A DNA stretch of 64,000 nt from Dehalococcoidia bacterium (GTDB lineage Bacteria; Chloroflexota; Dehalococcoidia; Tepidiformales; Tepidiformaceae), in contig JAJDYW010000041.1 in the NCBI GenBank assembly GCA_022824925.1, forward strand, positions 124,001-188,000, read 5' to 3'. Positions within the stretch are counted from its first letter, which is position 1. Every line of letters starts with the position of its first letter. Shown here one piece after another: positions 17,090-30,800 of this stretch. The notes beneath the pieces were generated by a model. That model made no database searches. It was not told the origin of the DNA and saw nothing but the letters and a program-made list of their open reading frames with translations. The position numbers were made by a program, and so were the translations under genes.

Positions 17090-18432
17090 CAGCGGGTCAG
17101 GAGGACGGCCTCGTCGGAGGGCTTGCGCTCGGCTTCGAGCGCCCCGTTCTGACGGCCATGGTACACGTCGAGTACGGCAGCGGCGAGCTTCTGAACATCG
17201 TGGCGGTAGCGGTCCTCGCCGGAGACGACATCCGCCTGGACGACGCGCACGTGCTCGAAGACACGGGCGTCCGGATGGTCGAGGGTGACGGGCTCGGCCT
17301 GCAGTTCCGCGGGCAGGGCGCGGACGTTGCTGTTCGCGATGACCGTATCGACAAGGCCGGCGACGGTGTGGCGCTCGAGCGCCTCGATGAAGTCGGCAAC
17401 GCCAAAGTCGTCGGTTTCGCCATGCTCGGTGGCGACGTTGCAGACGAAGAGACGATGGGCGCTGGTCGAGAGCATGGCCTTGCGCAGGTCCTCGACGAGA
17501 AGGTTGGGGAGGACGCTCGTGTAGAGGCTGCCGGGGCCGACGACGACGAGATCGGCGTTGAGGATGGCGCGCACGGCGTCCGGGTGGGCCTCGGCATCGG
17601 CGGGGTTGAGGAAGAGCTCGCGGATGCGGGCGCCGTGCTCGGTGATGTTGTGCTCGCCGTGCACCAGCTCGTCGTCCTGGGTACGGGCGGAAAGCGTTAC
17701 GTCGACGAGCGTGGAGGGGAGGATCGTGCCGCGCACGTTGAGGACACGGCTGGCCTCGTGGATGGCGGTCTCGAAGTTCCCGGTGACGTTGGCCATGGCG
17801 ACGATGAAGAGGTTCCCGAAGGAGTGCCCCTGGAGGCCGTCGCCCGTGCCGAAGCGGTACTGGAAGAGGCGCGACATGAGGGGCTCGGCCTCGGCGAGGG
17901 CGGCCACGCACTGGCGGATGTCGCCGGGGGCGACGACGCCGAAGTCCTGGCGCAGGCGGCCGGAGGAGCCGCCGTCATCGGCGACGGTCACGATGGCGGT
18001 GAGGTTGCTGGTGTACTCCTTGAGCCCGCGGAGGAGCACGGAGAGGCCGGTTCCCCCGCCGATCGCGACGACGCGGGGACCACGGCTGAGGACGCGCTTG
18101 GCGTAGAGCGACTGGGCCATGCTGCCGTTGCGGGCGCCGGGCCGCACGACGGCATAGAGGAGTGACTGGTTCAGTTTCCAGAAGGCGATGCCGACGGCGC
18201 CGAGGGCGACGGAGACGAAGATGATGCCGCGGGCCCAGCGGGGGATCATCTGGAGCGTGAGGTAGTGGGCCACGCCGGGGAAGTCGTACGCGAGATAGGC
18301 CTCGCGGAACAGGTAGGCGGCGCCGAGGCTCAGCAGCGTCATGCCCACGACCAGCAGGAGCAGCCAGCGCTTGATGTGCATCCCCGGATAGAGCCAGGTG
18401 AACAGGCTGTGATTTCGTATCCGGCGTGGCAT
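17089..18432 (-). CDS. yvcK: YvcK/CofD-family gluconeogenesis factor with two N-terminal membrane helices
   Basis: 447-residue protein. The catalytic-like core from about residue 117 has the YvcK/CofD fold signatures: VVAIGGGTGLSVLLRGLK, TVADDGGSSGRLRQ, PGDIRQC, and later NADLVVVGPGSLYTSVLPNLLV. YvcK proteins bind UDP-sugars and influence carbon metabolism and cell-wall synthesis. The first ~95 residues are extra, with two predicted helices (WLLLLVVGMTLLSLGAAYLF and GIIFVSVALGAVGIAF), so this version should be membrane-tethered. It begins the operon leading to secG; TAAACT read on the minus strand ends 11 nt before the ATG. Confidence 0.93.
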   Translation of the reverse strand: MPRRIRNHSLFTWLYPGMHIKRWLLLLVVGMTLLSLGAAYLFREAYLAYDFPGVAHYLTLQMIPRWARGIIFVSVALGAVGIAFWKLNQSLLYAVVRPGARNGSMAQSLYAKRVLSRGPRVVAIGGGTGLSVLLRGLKEYTSNLTAIVTVADDGGSSGRLRQDFGVVAPGDIRQCVAALAEAEPLMSRLFQYRFGTGDGLQGHSFGNLFIVAMANVTGNFETAIHEASRVLNVRGTILPSTLVDVTLSARTQDDELVHGEHNITEHGARIRELFLNPADAEAHPDAVRAILNADLVVVGPGSLYTSVLPNLLVEDLRKAMLSTSAHRLFVCNVATEHGETDDFGVADFIEALERHTVAGLVDTVIANSNVRALPAELQAEPVTLDHPDARVFEHVRVVQADVVSGEDRYRHDVQKLAAAVLDVYHGRQNGALEAERKPSDEAVLLTR

Positions 18433-18515
18433 GTTGCTGGCACAGTTTACCAGCGCAGTCCCTTGTCAGAAGCCGTCGCGGGCGGGATTCGGCGAATGTG
18501 CCGGAAAAGTCGCCT

Positions 18516-19988
18516 CTAGCCGTCGAGTTCGCGGGCGAGAAGCTCCTGGGCGACCTGCGGATTGGCGCGGCCCTTCGTCTCGCGCATGACGCCGCCGAGG
18601 AGGCGCTTGATGGCGGCGGTCTTGCCGCCGCGGTAGTCGGCCACGGCCTTCTCGTTGCCGGCGATCACGCGGCGCACGACTGCAACAAGCTCGTCGCTCT
18701 CGCCGACCTGGGCGAGGCCGTCCTCTTCGACGATGGCGGCGGCCGCCCGGCCGCTCGCGACCATCTCCTCGAAGACCTGCTTCGCGACCTGACCGGTGAT
18801 CGTCCCGCCTTCGGCCAGCTCGATCAGCTCGGCGAGGGCGGCGGGCTCGACGGGGAAGGCGGCGACCTCGGCATCGTGCTCGTTCGCCCAGTGGCCGACC
18901 TCACCCAGCACCCAGTTGGCGGCGAGCTTGGCGGCGCGGGCGGGGTCGAAGGGAAGGGCGGCGGCGACCGCGTCGGCGTAGTCGGAGCGATCGCGCGCCT
19001 CGGCGAGCGTGGAAGCCTCGAAGTCGGAGAGGCCGAGGCCGAGATAGCGCTCGCGGCGGGCGGCGGGGAGCTCGGGGAGCTCGGCCCGGACGCCCTCGAC
19101 GAAGTCGCGGCTGAGGGCGAGGGGCGGAAGGTCGGGCTCGGGGAAGTAACGGTAGTCGTTCGCCTCTTCCTTGGAGCGCTGGGAGACGGTCGCCTGGCGG
19201 TCCTGGTCCCAGCCCCGCGTCTCCTGGGGGATCTCGCCGCCCGCGCGCAGCACCTCCGCCTGGCGCGCCATCTCGAAGACGAGGGCTTCGTAGACGGCGC
19301 GGAAGCTGTTCATGTTCTTGACCTCGACCTTCGAGCCGAACGCCTCCTGGCCGCGGGGCCGCAGGCTGATGTTGGCGTCGCAGCGGAAGTTGCCCTCCTC
19401 CATGTTGGCGCGGCTGGCGCCGATGGCGCGGAGGATGGCGCGCAGGCTCACGAGGTAGGCGCGCGCCTCCTCGGGCGAGCGGATGTCGGGCTCGCTCACG
19501 ATCTCCATGAGTGGCGTGCCCGAGCGGTTGATGTCGATGAGGCTGTAACCCTCGCCGGTGATGGGGTCGGTGCGGTGGAGGAGGCGGGCGGTGTCCTCCT
19601 CCATGTGTACCCGCGTAATGCCGACGCGGGTGTTCTCGCCCTCGACGTCGACATCGAGCCAGCCGTCGTGGCAGATGGGGAGGTCGTACTGGCTGACCTG
19701 GTAGCCCTTCATCAGGTCGGGGTAGGGGTAGTTCTTGCGGTCGAACTTGGAGAAGTCGGATATCCGGCAATTGAGGGCGAGGCCGGTCTTGACGATGAGG
19801 CGGATGGCCTCCTCGTTGATGACCGGCAAGACACCGGGCAGCCCGAGGCAGACGGGGCAGACGTGGGTATTGGGATCGGCGCCGGCGTATTCGGCGCTGC
19901 ACCCGCAGAACATCTTGCTGCGGGTAATCGGCTGGCAGTGCACCTCGAGCCCGATGACGGTCTCGAACTCGGTGGCGGCGGCGGTCAT
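18516..19988 (-). CDS. gatB: Asp-tRNA(Asn)/Glu-tRNA(Gln) amidotransferase subunit B
   Basis: 490-residue GatB, the kinase subunit that activates misacylated Glu-tRNA(Gln) or Asp-tRNA(Asn) before amide transfer. Seen are ETVIGLEVHCQP near the N-terminus, the zinc-site Cys residues (KMFCGCSAEY, THVCPVCLGLPG), the KNYPYPDLMKGYQVSQYD motif and the C-terminal tRNA-binding tail (GGVMRETKGRANPQVAQELL). gatA and gatC are elsewhere. ATG 19988 is preceded by TAGACT with 7 nt between, fitting a leaderless mRNA. Confidence 0.97.
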   Translation of the reverse strand: MTAAATEFETVIGLEVHCQPITRSKMFCGCSAEYAGADPNTHVCPVCLGLPGVLPVINEEAIRLIVKTGLALNCRISDFSKFDRKNYPYPDLMKGYQVSQYDLPICHDGWLDVDVEGENTRVGITRVHMEEDTARLLHRTDPITGEGYSLIDINRSGTPLMEIVSEPDIRSPEEARAYLVSLRAILRAIGASRANMEEGNFRCDANISLRPRGQEAFGSKVEVKNMNSFRAVYEALVFEMARQAEVLRAGGEIPQETRGWDQDRQATVSQRSKEEANDYRYFPEPDLPPLALSRDFVEGVRAELPELPAARRERYLGLGLSDFEASTLAEARDRSDYADAVAAALPFDPARAAKLAANWVLGEVGHWANEHDAEVAAFPVEPAALAELIELAEGGTITGQVAKQVFEEMVASGRAAAAIVEEDGLAQVGESDELVAVVRRVIAGNEKAVADYRGGKTAAIKRLLGGVMRETKGRANPQVAQELLARELDG

Positions 19989-19995
19989 GGGGGCC

Positions 19996-20001
19996 AGTCT
20001 A
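19996..20001 (-). promoter_or_regulatory. -10-like element, leaderless gatB
   Basis: TAGACT on the minus strand lies 7 nt before the gatB ATG, in the 33-bp gap to selD. There is no Shine-Dalgarno sequence. Confidence 0.5.
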
Positions 20002-20021
20002 GGAAGGGACGGGCGGGGGCG

Positions 20022-21071
20022 CTAGCGCAGCTCGATGCCCGGCGGCCCCCGGCGGACGCGGCCGATGGGGTGGAGGGGTTCGGCGTCGGCGGCGAAGGCG
20101 GCTTCGAGGGCCTTCGCCTTGCGGGCGGGGCAGGCGAGGAGGAGGCCGCCCGAGGTCTGCGGGTCGAAGGCGAGGGCGGCCAGCTCGGGGGCGACGCCGG
20201 GGGCGACCGTGAGGTTGTCGCCGACCCAGTCGCGGTTGCGGCCTTCGCCGCCGGTGTGGGCGTCCATGGCGGCGGATTCAAGGGCGCCGGGGAGGAGGGG
20301 CAGGGCGGAGGCGTCGATGGTGGCGGCCACACCCGAGCGCTCGACCATCTCCCAGAGGTGGCCCAGCAGGCCGAAGCCGGTCACGTCGGTGGCGGCGCGC
20401 AGGCGGTGGGCGACGGCGAGGTGGGCGACGTGGCGGTTGAGGCGCAGCATCGAGTCGATCGCGCCGTCGAGCCAGGCGGGGTCGCCACGACCGCTGCCGG
20501 TCGAGGAGAGGATGACGCCCGTCCCGAGGGGCTTGGTCAGGTAGAGGCGATCGCCGGGGCGGAGGGCGGACTTGCGGAGGAGGCGGGAGGGGTTCACCAG
20601 GCCGAGCACGCTGAGCCCGTACTTGGGCTCGTCGTCCCAGACGGTGTGGCCGCCGGCGACAACTCCGCCGGCCTCGGCGACCTTCTCGGCGCCCCCGCGG
20701 ATGATCCCGGCGGCGACCTCGGGCGGCAGGTCCTCGGGGAAGGCGGCCACGTTGAGGGCGAGCACGACCTCGGCGCCCATCGCGTACACGTCGGACATGG
20801 CGTTGGCAGCGGCGATGGCCCCGTACTGCCAGGGGTCGTCGACGAGCGGGGCGAAGAAGTCGAGCGTGGCGACGACGGCGGTGCGCGCGTTGATGCGGTA
20901 GACGGCGGCATCGTCGGGCGTCCCCAGCCCGGCGATGAGGTCGGGGTGCCGTTCGGGGTCGAACGCGGCGGTCAGCGGCGACAGAACCTGCGCCAGGGCC
21001 TCGGGGCCCGCCTTGGACGCTCAGCCGCCGCAGCCGGTCAGGTCGGTGAGCCGGATCTCGTGTGCGGTCAC
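20022..21071 (-). CDS. selD: Selenide, water dikinase SelD, itself a selenoprotein (in-frame TGA)
   Basis: SelD makes selenophosphate from selenide and ATP for selenocysteine and selenouridine synthesis. The obvious frame starts only at the ATG at 20798, but homology-like sequence continues upstream through a TGA at 21023-21021 to a GTG at 21071, giving 349 residues, the normal length. The active site reads T-G-C-G-G-U-A-S-K with Sec17 and Lys20, the position held by Cys or Sec in known SelD proteins. Downstream motifs include GTPDDAAVY, TLDFFAPLVDDPWQYG, NAMSDVYAMG, TDVTGFGLLGH and FDPQTSGGLL. A small hairpin follows the TGA. TACGAT lies 6 nt before the GTG (leaderless). It is divergent from the Nth-like gene. 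Confidence 0.93.
20996..21009 (-). promoter_or_regulatory. Candidate bacterial SECIS hairpin in selD mRNA
   Basis: Starting 11 nt after the UGA, minus-strand GGGCC / GGCCC arms (21009-21005 and 21000-20996) close a CCGA loop that carries a G. Position and size fit a bacterial SECIS element recognised by SelB, but the stem is short and the region is generally G+C rich. Confidence 0.4.
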
Positions 21072-21077
21072 GGGGGG

Positions 21078-21121
21078 ATCGTAGCCCACGCGGGCGCAGC
21101 GCGATCGCCGCGTGCCAGAAT
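21078..21121. promoter_or_regulatory. Divergent leaderless promoter pair, selD / nth-like gene
   Basis: TACGAT on the minus strand (21083-21078) ends 6 nt before the selD GTG, and CAGAAT on the plus strand (21116-21121) ends 6 nt before the GTG of the glycosylase gene at 21128. The 56-bp gap holds no ribosome-binding sites. Confidence 0.5.
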
Positions 21122-21127
21122 GGCCGC

Positions 21128-21790
21128 GTGACCCCCGATCCCGAGACGATGATGGACGCCCTCGCCGGGCGCTACGGCGAGCCGCAATCGCGGCCCCACG
21201 GCGACGCCGTGGCGGAGCTCGTGCTGACCGTGCTCTCGCAGAACACGTCCGACACGAACAGCGGTCGTGCGTTCGTGCAGCTCATGCGGCGCTACGCGGA
21301 CTGGGACGCCATCGCCGAGGCGCCCCTGGAGGAGCTGGTCGCGACGATCCAGACGGGCGGGCTGGCGCAGCAGAAGGCGCCGCGCATCCAGCGCATCCTG
21401 GAGTCCGTGCGGGAGCGGGCGCCGGACTGGAACCTCGCCTTCCTGGAGGAGGAGCCGCTGGAGGAGGCGCGCACGTGGCTGCGGAGGCTGCCGGGGGTGG
21501 GTCCGAAGACGGCCGCATGCGTGCTCCTGTTCGCGCTGGGACGGCCGGCGCTGCCGGTCGACACGCACGTCGAGCGGGTGGCCAAGCGGCTGGCCCTGGT
21601 CCCGCCGAAGACGACGCCCGAGCAGGCGCACGAGCGCCTCGAGGCGCTGGTGCCGCCGGACTCGTACTACCGCTTCCACATGCTCCTCATCAAGCACGGG
21701 CGGCGGACGTGCGGCGCACGGGCGCCTCGGTGCGAGGCCTGTCCCCTGGAGGGGTCGTGCCCGGCCAGCGTTCTGCGGGCGAGCGGTTGA
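21128..21790 (+). CDS. Endonuclease III-like HhH-GPD DNA glycosylase
   Basis: 220-residue base-excision repair enzyme of the Nth family. It has LVLTVLSQNTSDTNSGRAF (where Nth has LSAQ-type sequence), the helix-hairpin-helix LPGVGPKTAACVLLFALG with the catalytic Lys, the catalytic Asp in LPVDTHVERVAKRL, and a [4Fe-4S] motif C-x6-C-x2-C-x5-C in TCGARAPRCEACPLEGSC. The frame is open to 21062, but GTG 21128 is preferred because of CAGAAT 6 nt upstream and because the domain begins there. This subgroup with SQNTSD is often annotated simply as endonuclease III domain protein, so a precise lesion range is not claimed. Confidence 0.9.
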   Translation: MTPDPETMMDALAGRYGEPQSRPHGDAVAELVLTVLSQNTSDTNSGRAFVQLMRRYADWDAIAEAPLEELVATIQTGGLAQQKAPRIQRILESVRERAPDWNLAFLEEEPLEEARTWLRRLPGVGPKTAACVLLFALGRPALPVDTHVERVAKRLALVPPKTTPEQAHERLEALVPPDSYYRFHMLLIKHGRRTCGARAPRCEACPLEGSCPASVLRASG

Positions 21791-21851
21791 GCGCGACCTG
21801 GCCGCGCACGCCTCGAGGGCATAGGCTCCCGCACGCCAAAGGGGGAATCCC

Positions 21852-22391
21852 GTGAACATCGCGCTGCTCCGGGGGATCAACGTCGGCGGGAAGAACAAGC
21901 TGCCGATGAAGGACCTCGCCGAACTGTTCCGGGAGGCGGGGTGCGAGGACGTCCGCACCTACATCCAGAGCGGGAACGTGCTGTTTCGGGCGGAGGCCAC
22001 GCTGGCGGACGCCATTCCGTCCCTCATGAGCGCCTCCATCGAGGAACGCTTCGGCTATCGCGTTCCGGTAGTCACGCGCACGGCAGCGGATCTCCGGGCG
22101 ATCGTCGATGCGAACCCCTTCGCCGAAGGCGGGGCCGAGGCGAGCAAGTTGCTCGTCCTCTTCCTGGCGGATCAGCCGGACCCCGCGCACGTCGGGGCGC
22201 TGGACCGGAATCGCTCTCCGGGTGACGAGTACGCGGTCGTGGGTCGCGAGGTCTTCCTGCACTGCCCGAACGGGTTCGCCCGCAGCAAGCTCACGAACAG
22301 CTACTTCGACTCCGCCCTCTCGACCACCAGCACGGGCCGAAACTGGAAGACGGTCGGGAAACTCCTCGAACTGGCGACCGGCGGCGGCTGA
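21852..22391 (+). CDS. DUF1697 family protein
   Basis: 179-residue soluble protein of the DUF1697 family, recognised by ALLRGINVGGKNKLPMKDLAEL, YIQSGNVLF, the central VVTRTAADLRAIVDANPF and the C-terminal SKLTNSYF...TGRNWKTVGKLLEL. The biochemical role of the family is unknown. The GTG start follows AAGGGGGAATCCC. It converges with the next gene with 4 bp between stops. Confidence 0.92.
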   Translation: MNIALLRGINVGGKNKLPMKDLAELFREAGCEDVRTYIQSGNVLFRAEATLADAIPSLMSASIEERFGYRVPVVTRTAADLRAIVDANPFAEGGAEASKLLVLFLADQPDPAHVGALDRNRSPGDEYAVVGREVFLHCPNGFARSKLTNSYFDSALSTTSTGRNWKTVGKLLELATGGG

Positions 22392-22395
22392 CGGT

Positions 22396-27787
<5,392 letters not shown>

Positions 27788-27813
27788 TCGAGGGGAACGG
27801 CTTCACGTTCAAA

Positions 27814-27843
27814 GGGGTCGGCTCTCCGGAGCCGACCCCCTTC
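27814..27843 (+). terminator. Rho-independent-like terminator after katG
   Basis: An 11-bp stem GGGGTCGGCTC / GAGCCGACCCC (27814-27824, 27829-27839) with a TCCG loop sits between the convergent katG and monooxygenase genes. It has AAA upstream and CTTC downstream, so it could work in both directions. Confidence 0.7.
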
Positions 27844-27856
27844 GTGTTGCCCGCGC

Positions 27857-29494
27857 TCAGCCGGCGGCGACCGGCTCGCGGGCGTGGAGGACGTAGCCCT
27901 CGTAGCCTGCCTCCGCGACCTCGTTGCACTTCGTCCGGTACACGTCGAGCCCACCCGCGTAGGGCATGAACACACGCGGCTTGCCGGGGATGTTCGCGCC
28001 CAGGTACCAGGAGTCGGCGAGCATGTAGAGGGTCCGGCTCGCCGTCTCGTTGACGTGGTCGACCCACTCGGTCTCGGCTTCGAGGTCCGCCTCGGCGAGC
28101 TCGATGCCGTGCTCGCCCATGTAGGCCACGAAGTCCGAGACGAACTCGACGTGCTGCTCGATGGTGGGGGGCATGTTGCTCAGCACGGAGGGGCTGCCCG
28201 GGCCGGTGATCATGAACATGTTGGGGAACCCGGCGGGCGACAGGCCCAGGTACGCCTTCGGGCCCTCGGCCCACTTCTCCCTGAGCGCCTGGCCGCCGCG
28301 ACCGCGGATGTCCATGCGGTTGAAGGCGCCCGTCATGCCGTCGTAGCCGGTGGCGAACACGATCACGTCGAGCTCGTACTCGCCTTCGCGCGTGCGGATG
28401 CCGGTCGGGGTGATCTCCTCGATGGGCGCGTGGCGGATATCGACCAGGTCGACGTTGTCGCGGTTGTAGGTCTCGTAGTAGTTCGTGTCGATGAGCGCCC
28501 GCTTCGATGCGAAGGGGTGGTCGCGCGGCATCAGCGTCTCGGCCGTCTCGGGGTCATCGACGGTCTCGCGGATCTTCGAGCGGATGAACTCGGCGGCGGT
28601 GTCGTTGGCGCGCCGATCGAAGGTGATGTCCCCGAAGGTCGTGAGGAGGAAGCGGAAGCCGCCCTCCTCCCACGCGGCCTCGTAGATCCGGCGGCGCTCG
28701 TCGTCGTCGAAGTCCAGCGCGGAACGCTCGGCCTCGTCGTACGGCGTGCCGCCGCGGGACCAGCGGGTCTTCTCGAAGATCTCGTCGTAGCGGCCCTTGA
28801 CCTCGTCGAGGAACTCGGGCGTGACGGTGCCGTGGCGGGCGGGGATGGTGTACTGGGGGGTGCGCTGGAAGACGGTCAGGTGGCCGGCCTGCCGGGCGAT
28901 CACGGGGATTGCCTGGACGCCGCTCGATCCCGTTCCGATGACGCCCACACGCTTGCCGGCGAAGTCGACCCCTTCGTGCGGCCAGGAGCCGGTGTGGTGC
29001 CACTCGCCCTCGAAGCGATCGAGGCCCTCGATGCGGGGCATCTGGCCGGCGGAGATGCACCCCACGCCGGTGATGAAGTAGCGGGCGAGCAGGCGGTCGC
29101 CCTGGTCGGTCTCGATCTCCCAGCGATCCAGGTCCTCGCGGAAGTGCGCGGCCGTGACGCGCGTCTCGAACTGGATGTCGCGGCGCAGGTCGAAGCGGTC
29201 GGCGACGTGGCTCAGGTAGCGCAGGATCTCGGGCTGCTCGGGATACTTGCCGCTCCAGGTCCACTCCTGGGCGAGGTCGTCATCGAAGGAGAAGCAGTAG
29301 AGGTAGGACTCGGAGTCGCAGCGGGCGCCGGGGTAGCGGTTCCAGTACCAGGTGCCGCCCACCTCGTCGCCGGCCTCGAAGACGCGGGCGGAGAGGCCGA
29401 GCACGTCGCGCAGCCGGTAGAGCATGTACATCCCGGAGAACCCGGCCCCGACAACGACGGCGTCGAGCTCCACGCGGGTGGTGTCGGTGGTCAT
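27857..29494 (-). CDS. Baeyer-Villiger / flavin-containing monooxygenase
   Basis: 545-residue FAD- and NADPH-dependent monooxygenase that would insert oxygen next to a ketone or oxidise a heteroatom. It has the FAD motif GAGFSG (16-21), a second Rossmann motif GTGSSG (187-192) for NADPH, and the Baeyer-Villiger fingerprint F-x-G-x3-H-x3-W as [12 protein letters not shown] (161-172). [20 protein letters not shown] is characteristic of cyclohexanone/phenylacetone-type enzymes. An RBS (AAGGAGG) precedes ATG 29494. The esterase gene just upstream would suit hydrolysis of the ester product, suggesting a two-step ketone degradation pair. Confidence 0.94.
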   Translation of the reverse strand: MTTDTTRVELDAVVVGAGFSGMYMLYRLRDVLGLSARVFEAGDEVGGTWYWNRYPGARCDSESYLYCFSFDDDLAQEWTWSGKYPEQPEILRYLSHVADRFDLRRDIQFETRVTAAHFREDLDRWEIETDQGDRLLARYFITGVGCISAGQMPRIEGLDRFEGEWHHTGSWPHEGVDFAGKRVGVIGTGSSGVQAIPVIARQAGHLTVFQRTPQYTIPARHGTVTPEFLDEVKGRYDEIFEKTRWSRGGTPYDEAERSALDFDDDERRRIYEAAWEEGGFRFLLTTFGDITFDRRANDTAAEFIRSKIRETVDDPETAETLMPRDHPFASKRALIDTNYYETYNRDNVDLVDIRHAPIEEITPTGIRTREGEYELDVIVFATGYDGMTGAFNRMDIRGRGGQALREKWAEGPKAYLGLSPAGFPNMFMITGPGSPSVLSNMPPTIEQHVEFVSDFVAYMGEHGIELAEADLEAETEWVDHVNETASRTLYMLADSWYLGANIPGKPRVFMPYAGGLDVYRTKCNEVAEAGYEGYVLHAREPVAAG

Positions 29495-29525
29495 GCGAAT
29501 CCTCCTTCGCCGGCGGGCGTGGCGG

Positions 29526-30482
29526 CTACGATACGCCCCCGGCAGCGCCCCTGGACCGCTCGTAGATGGTCGCGCGGACGGCCTTCACGACCTGCTGGAA
29601 CCCGCTCTCGCTGCCGGGCAGCATCAGCAGGGTGAAGAAGCCGTGGGTCTGGCCCTCGTGGCGCTTGAGCTCGACGGCCACGCCGGCCTCGCGGAGCCGA
29701 TCGGCGTAGGCCTCGCCCTCGTCGCGAAGCACGTCGTACTCGGCGGTGAGCACGACCGCCGGGGGGAGGCCGGAGAGGTCGGGGGCGCGCAGGGGCGAGG
29801 CGTCGGACTCGCTGCGGCGGGCGAGGTCGGGGACGTAGTGGTCCCAGAACCAGGCCATGGCCTCGGTGGTCAGGAGCAGCTGGTTGGCGGGGTCGGTGTA
29901 GGAGGAGCGCTCGAAATCGGCGTCCGTGACGGGATAGATGAGGATCTGCCCCGCTATCGGCGGTCCCCCCCGATCGCGTGCTCGCAAGGCCATCACGGCG
30001 GCGAGGTTGCCGCCCGCGCTGTCGCCGGCAACGAACAGCGGCGCGCCGGGCCGCGCGAGATCGGCGAGGCGCCCGCCGGCCCACTCCAGCGCCGCCCAGG
30101 AGTCGTCGACGGCAACCGGGTAGCGGTGCTCGGGCGCGAGGCGGTAATCGACGAGAACGACGGAGCACGAGGTGCGCTCCGCGAGCTTGCGGCCGACCGT
30201 GTCCGTCTCATCGATGGAGCCGACGACCCACCCGCCCCCGTGGTAGTAGACGATGACACCGGCCGGCCGCTCGAGCGGCACGAGCACGCGCAGGGGGACG
30301 TCGCCATCCGGCACGGCCAGCCCGTGCTCCTCGATGCGGAACATGTCCGGGGCTGGCCCCGCCTGCGCCGCCATGCCCGCGGCGAGGGCTCGCGCCTCCT
30401 CGACGCTGCTTTCGTGCAGGGGTTTGCCGCCGCCCGCGGCCATCTGCTCAAGCAACTCGGCAGTCGCGAAGTCAACGGTCAT
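29526..30482 (-). CDS. Alpha/beta hydrolase, hormone-sensitive-lipase (acetyl esterase) family
   Basis: 318-residue serine esterase. The oxyanion-hole motif HGGGWV (in VYYHGGGWVVGSIDE), the nucleophile elbow GDSAGG, the Asp in EYDVLRDEG and the His in GQTHGFF give a complete catalytic set of the HSL family. No signal peptide, so cytoplasmic. It precedes the Baeyer-Villiger monooxygenase by 31 bp on the same strand. TAGGAT on the minus strand (30527-30522) could be its -10, giving a leader of about 35 nt. Confidence 0.93.
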   Translation of the reverse strand: MTVDFATAELLEQMAAGGGKPLHESSVEEARALAAGMAAQAGPAPDMFRIEEHGLAVPDGDVPLRVLVPLERPAGVIVYYHGGGWVVGSIDETDTVGRKLAERTSCSVVLVDYRLAPEHRYPVAVDDSWAALEWAGGRLADLARPGAPLFVAGDSAGGNLAAVMALRARDRGGPPIAGQILIYPVTDADFERSSYTDPANQLLLTTEAMAWFWDHYVPDLARRSESDASPLRAPDLSGLPPAVVLTAEYDVLRDEGEAYADRLREAGVAVELKRHEGQTHGFFTLLMLPGSESGFQQVVKAVRATIYERSRGAAGGVS

Positions 30483-30764
30483 GTGGCGTTCTCCGGGGCG
30501 CTCTCCGCGCCGCCGCAGCGCATCCTACTGGCCAGGGAGCCGGTTTGCGCTGCGCGGCCGGGAGGACAACGAGGCGGACAGCCGGCCCTCGCTGTCAACT
30601 TCCGCGCAACGGCGCACGTCCAGGGCCTTCCCCGGCCCCGGGGCGGCGGACCCCGACATCGGGCGGTCCCCGGGCGTCTCCCTGGCTCTTCCGCCGTTTG
30701 TCGTCACAGGCCCTTGCACGGTGTGGAGACGTAGTCCAAGATTACGTCCTGCCTACGAATTCTC

Positions 30765-30780
30765 GTTAGGTATCACTAAC
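30765..30780 (+). promoter_or_regulatory. Iron-box-like operator (DtxR/IdeR type)
   Basis: GTTAGGTATCACTAAC has perfect GTTAG/CTAAC arms around 6 nt and matches 11 of 19 positions of the known DtxR/IdeR consensus TTAGGTTAGGCTAACCTAA. It lies 9 bp upstream of the TACCCT -10-like element of an iron-binding-protein gene. A 12-of-16 match recurs at 35011-35026 beside the second iron-uptake locus. Confidence 0.6.
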
Positions 30781-30789
30781 AACCGGGGG

Positions 30790-30795
30790 TACCCT
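30790..30795 (+). promoter_or_regulatory. -10-like element of the iron-binding protein gene
   Basis: TACCCT ends 5 nt before the GTG at 30801, consistent with a leaderless transcript. The surrounding GGGGTACCCTC recurs at 63850-63860 before the last gene in the window. Confidence 0.45.
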
Positions 30796-30800
30796 CGACC

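Larger units (their letters stand above)
30483..30800. other. 318-bp intergenic region, entry to the iron-uptake region
   Basis: No convincing gene. It holds the probable esterase promoter (30522-30527) at one end, and at the other an iron-box-like dyad (30765-30780) followed by TACCCT (30790-30795) next to the iron-binding protein start. Base composition becomes less G+C rich from about 30.7 kb. Confidence 0.6.

Noticed and set aside
16871..17911. 346-codon frame ending in SecG
   Set aside because: Only the last 72 codons match SecG; the preceding Arg/Pro-rich text is an alternative frame of yvcK, and the SecG ATG overlaps the yvcK stop.
20022..20798. SelD as a truncated 258-residue protein starting at ATG 20798
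   Set aside because: This would delete the ATP-binding N-terminal part and active site, while clear SelD sequence continues upstream through a TGA at the Cys/Sec position.
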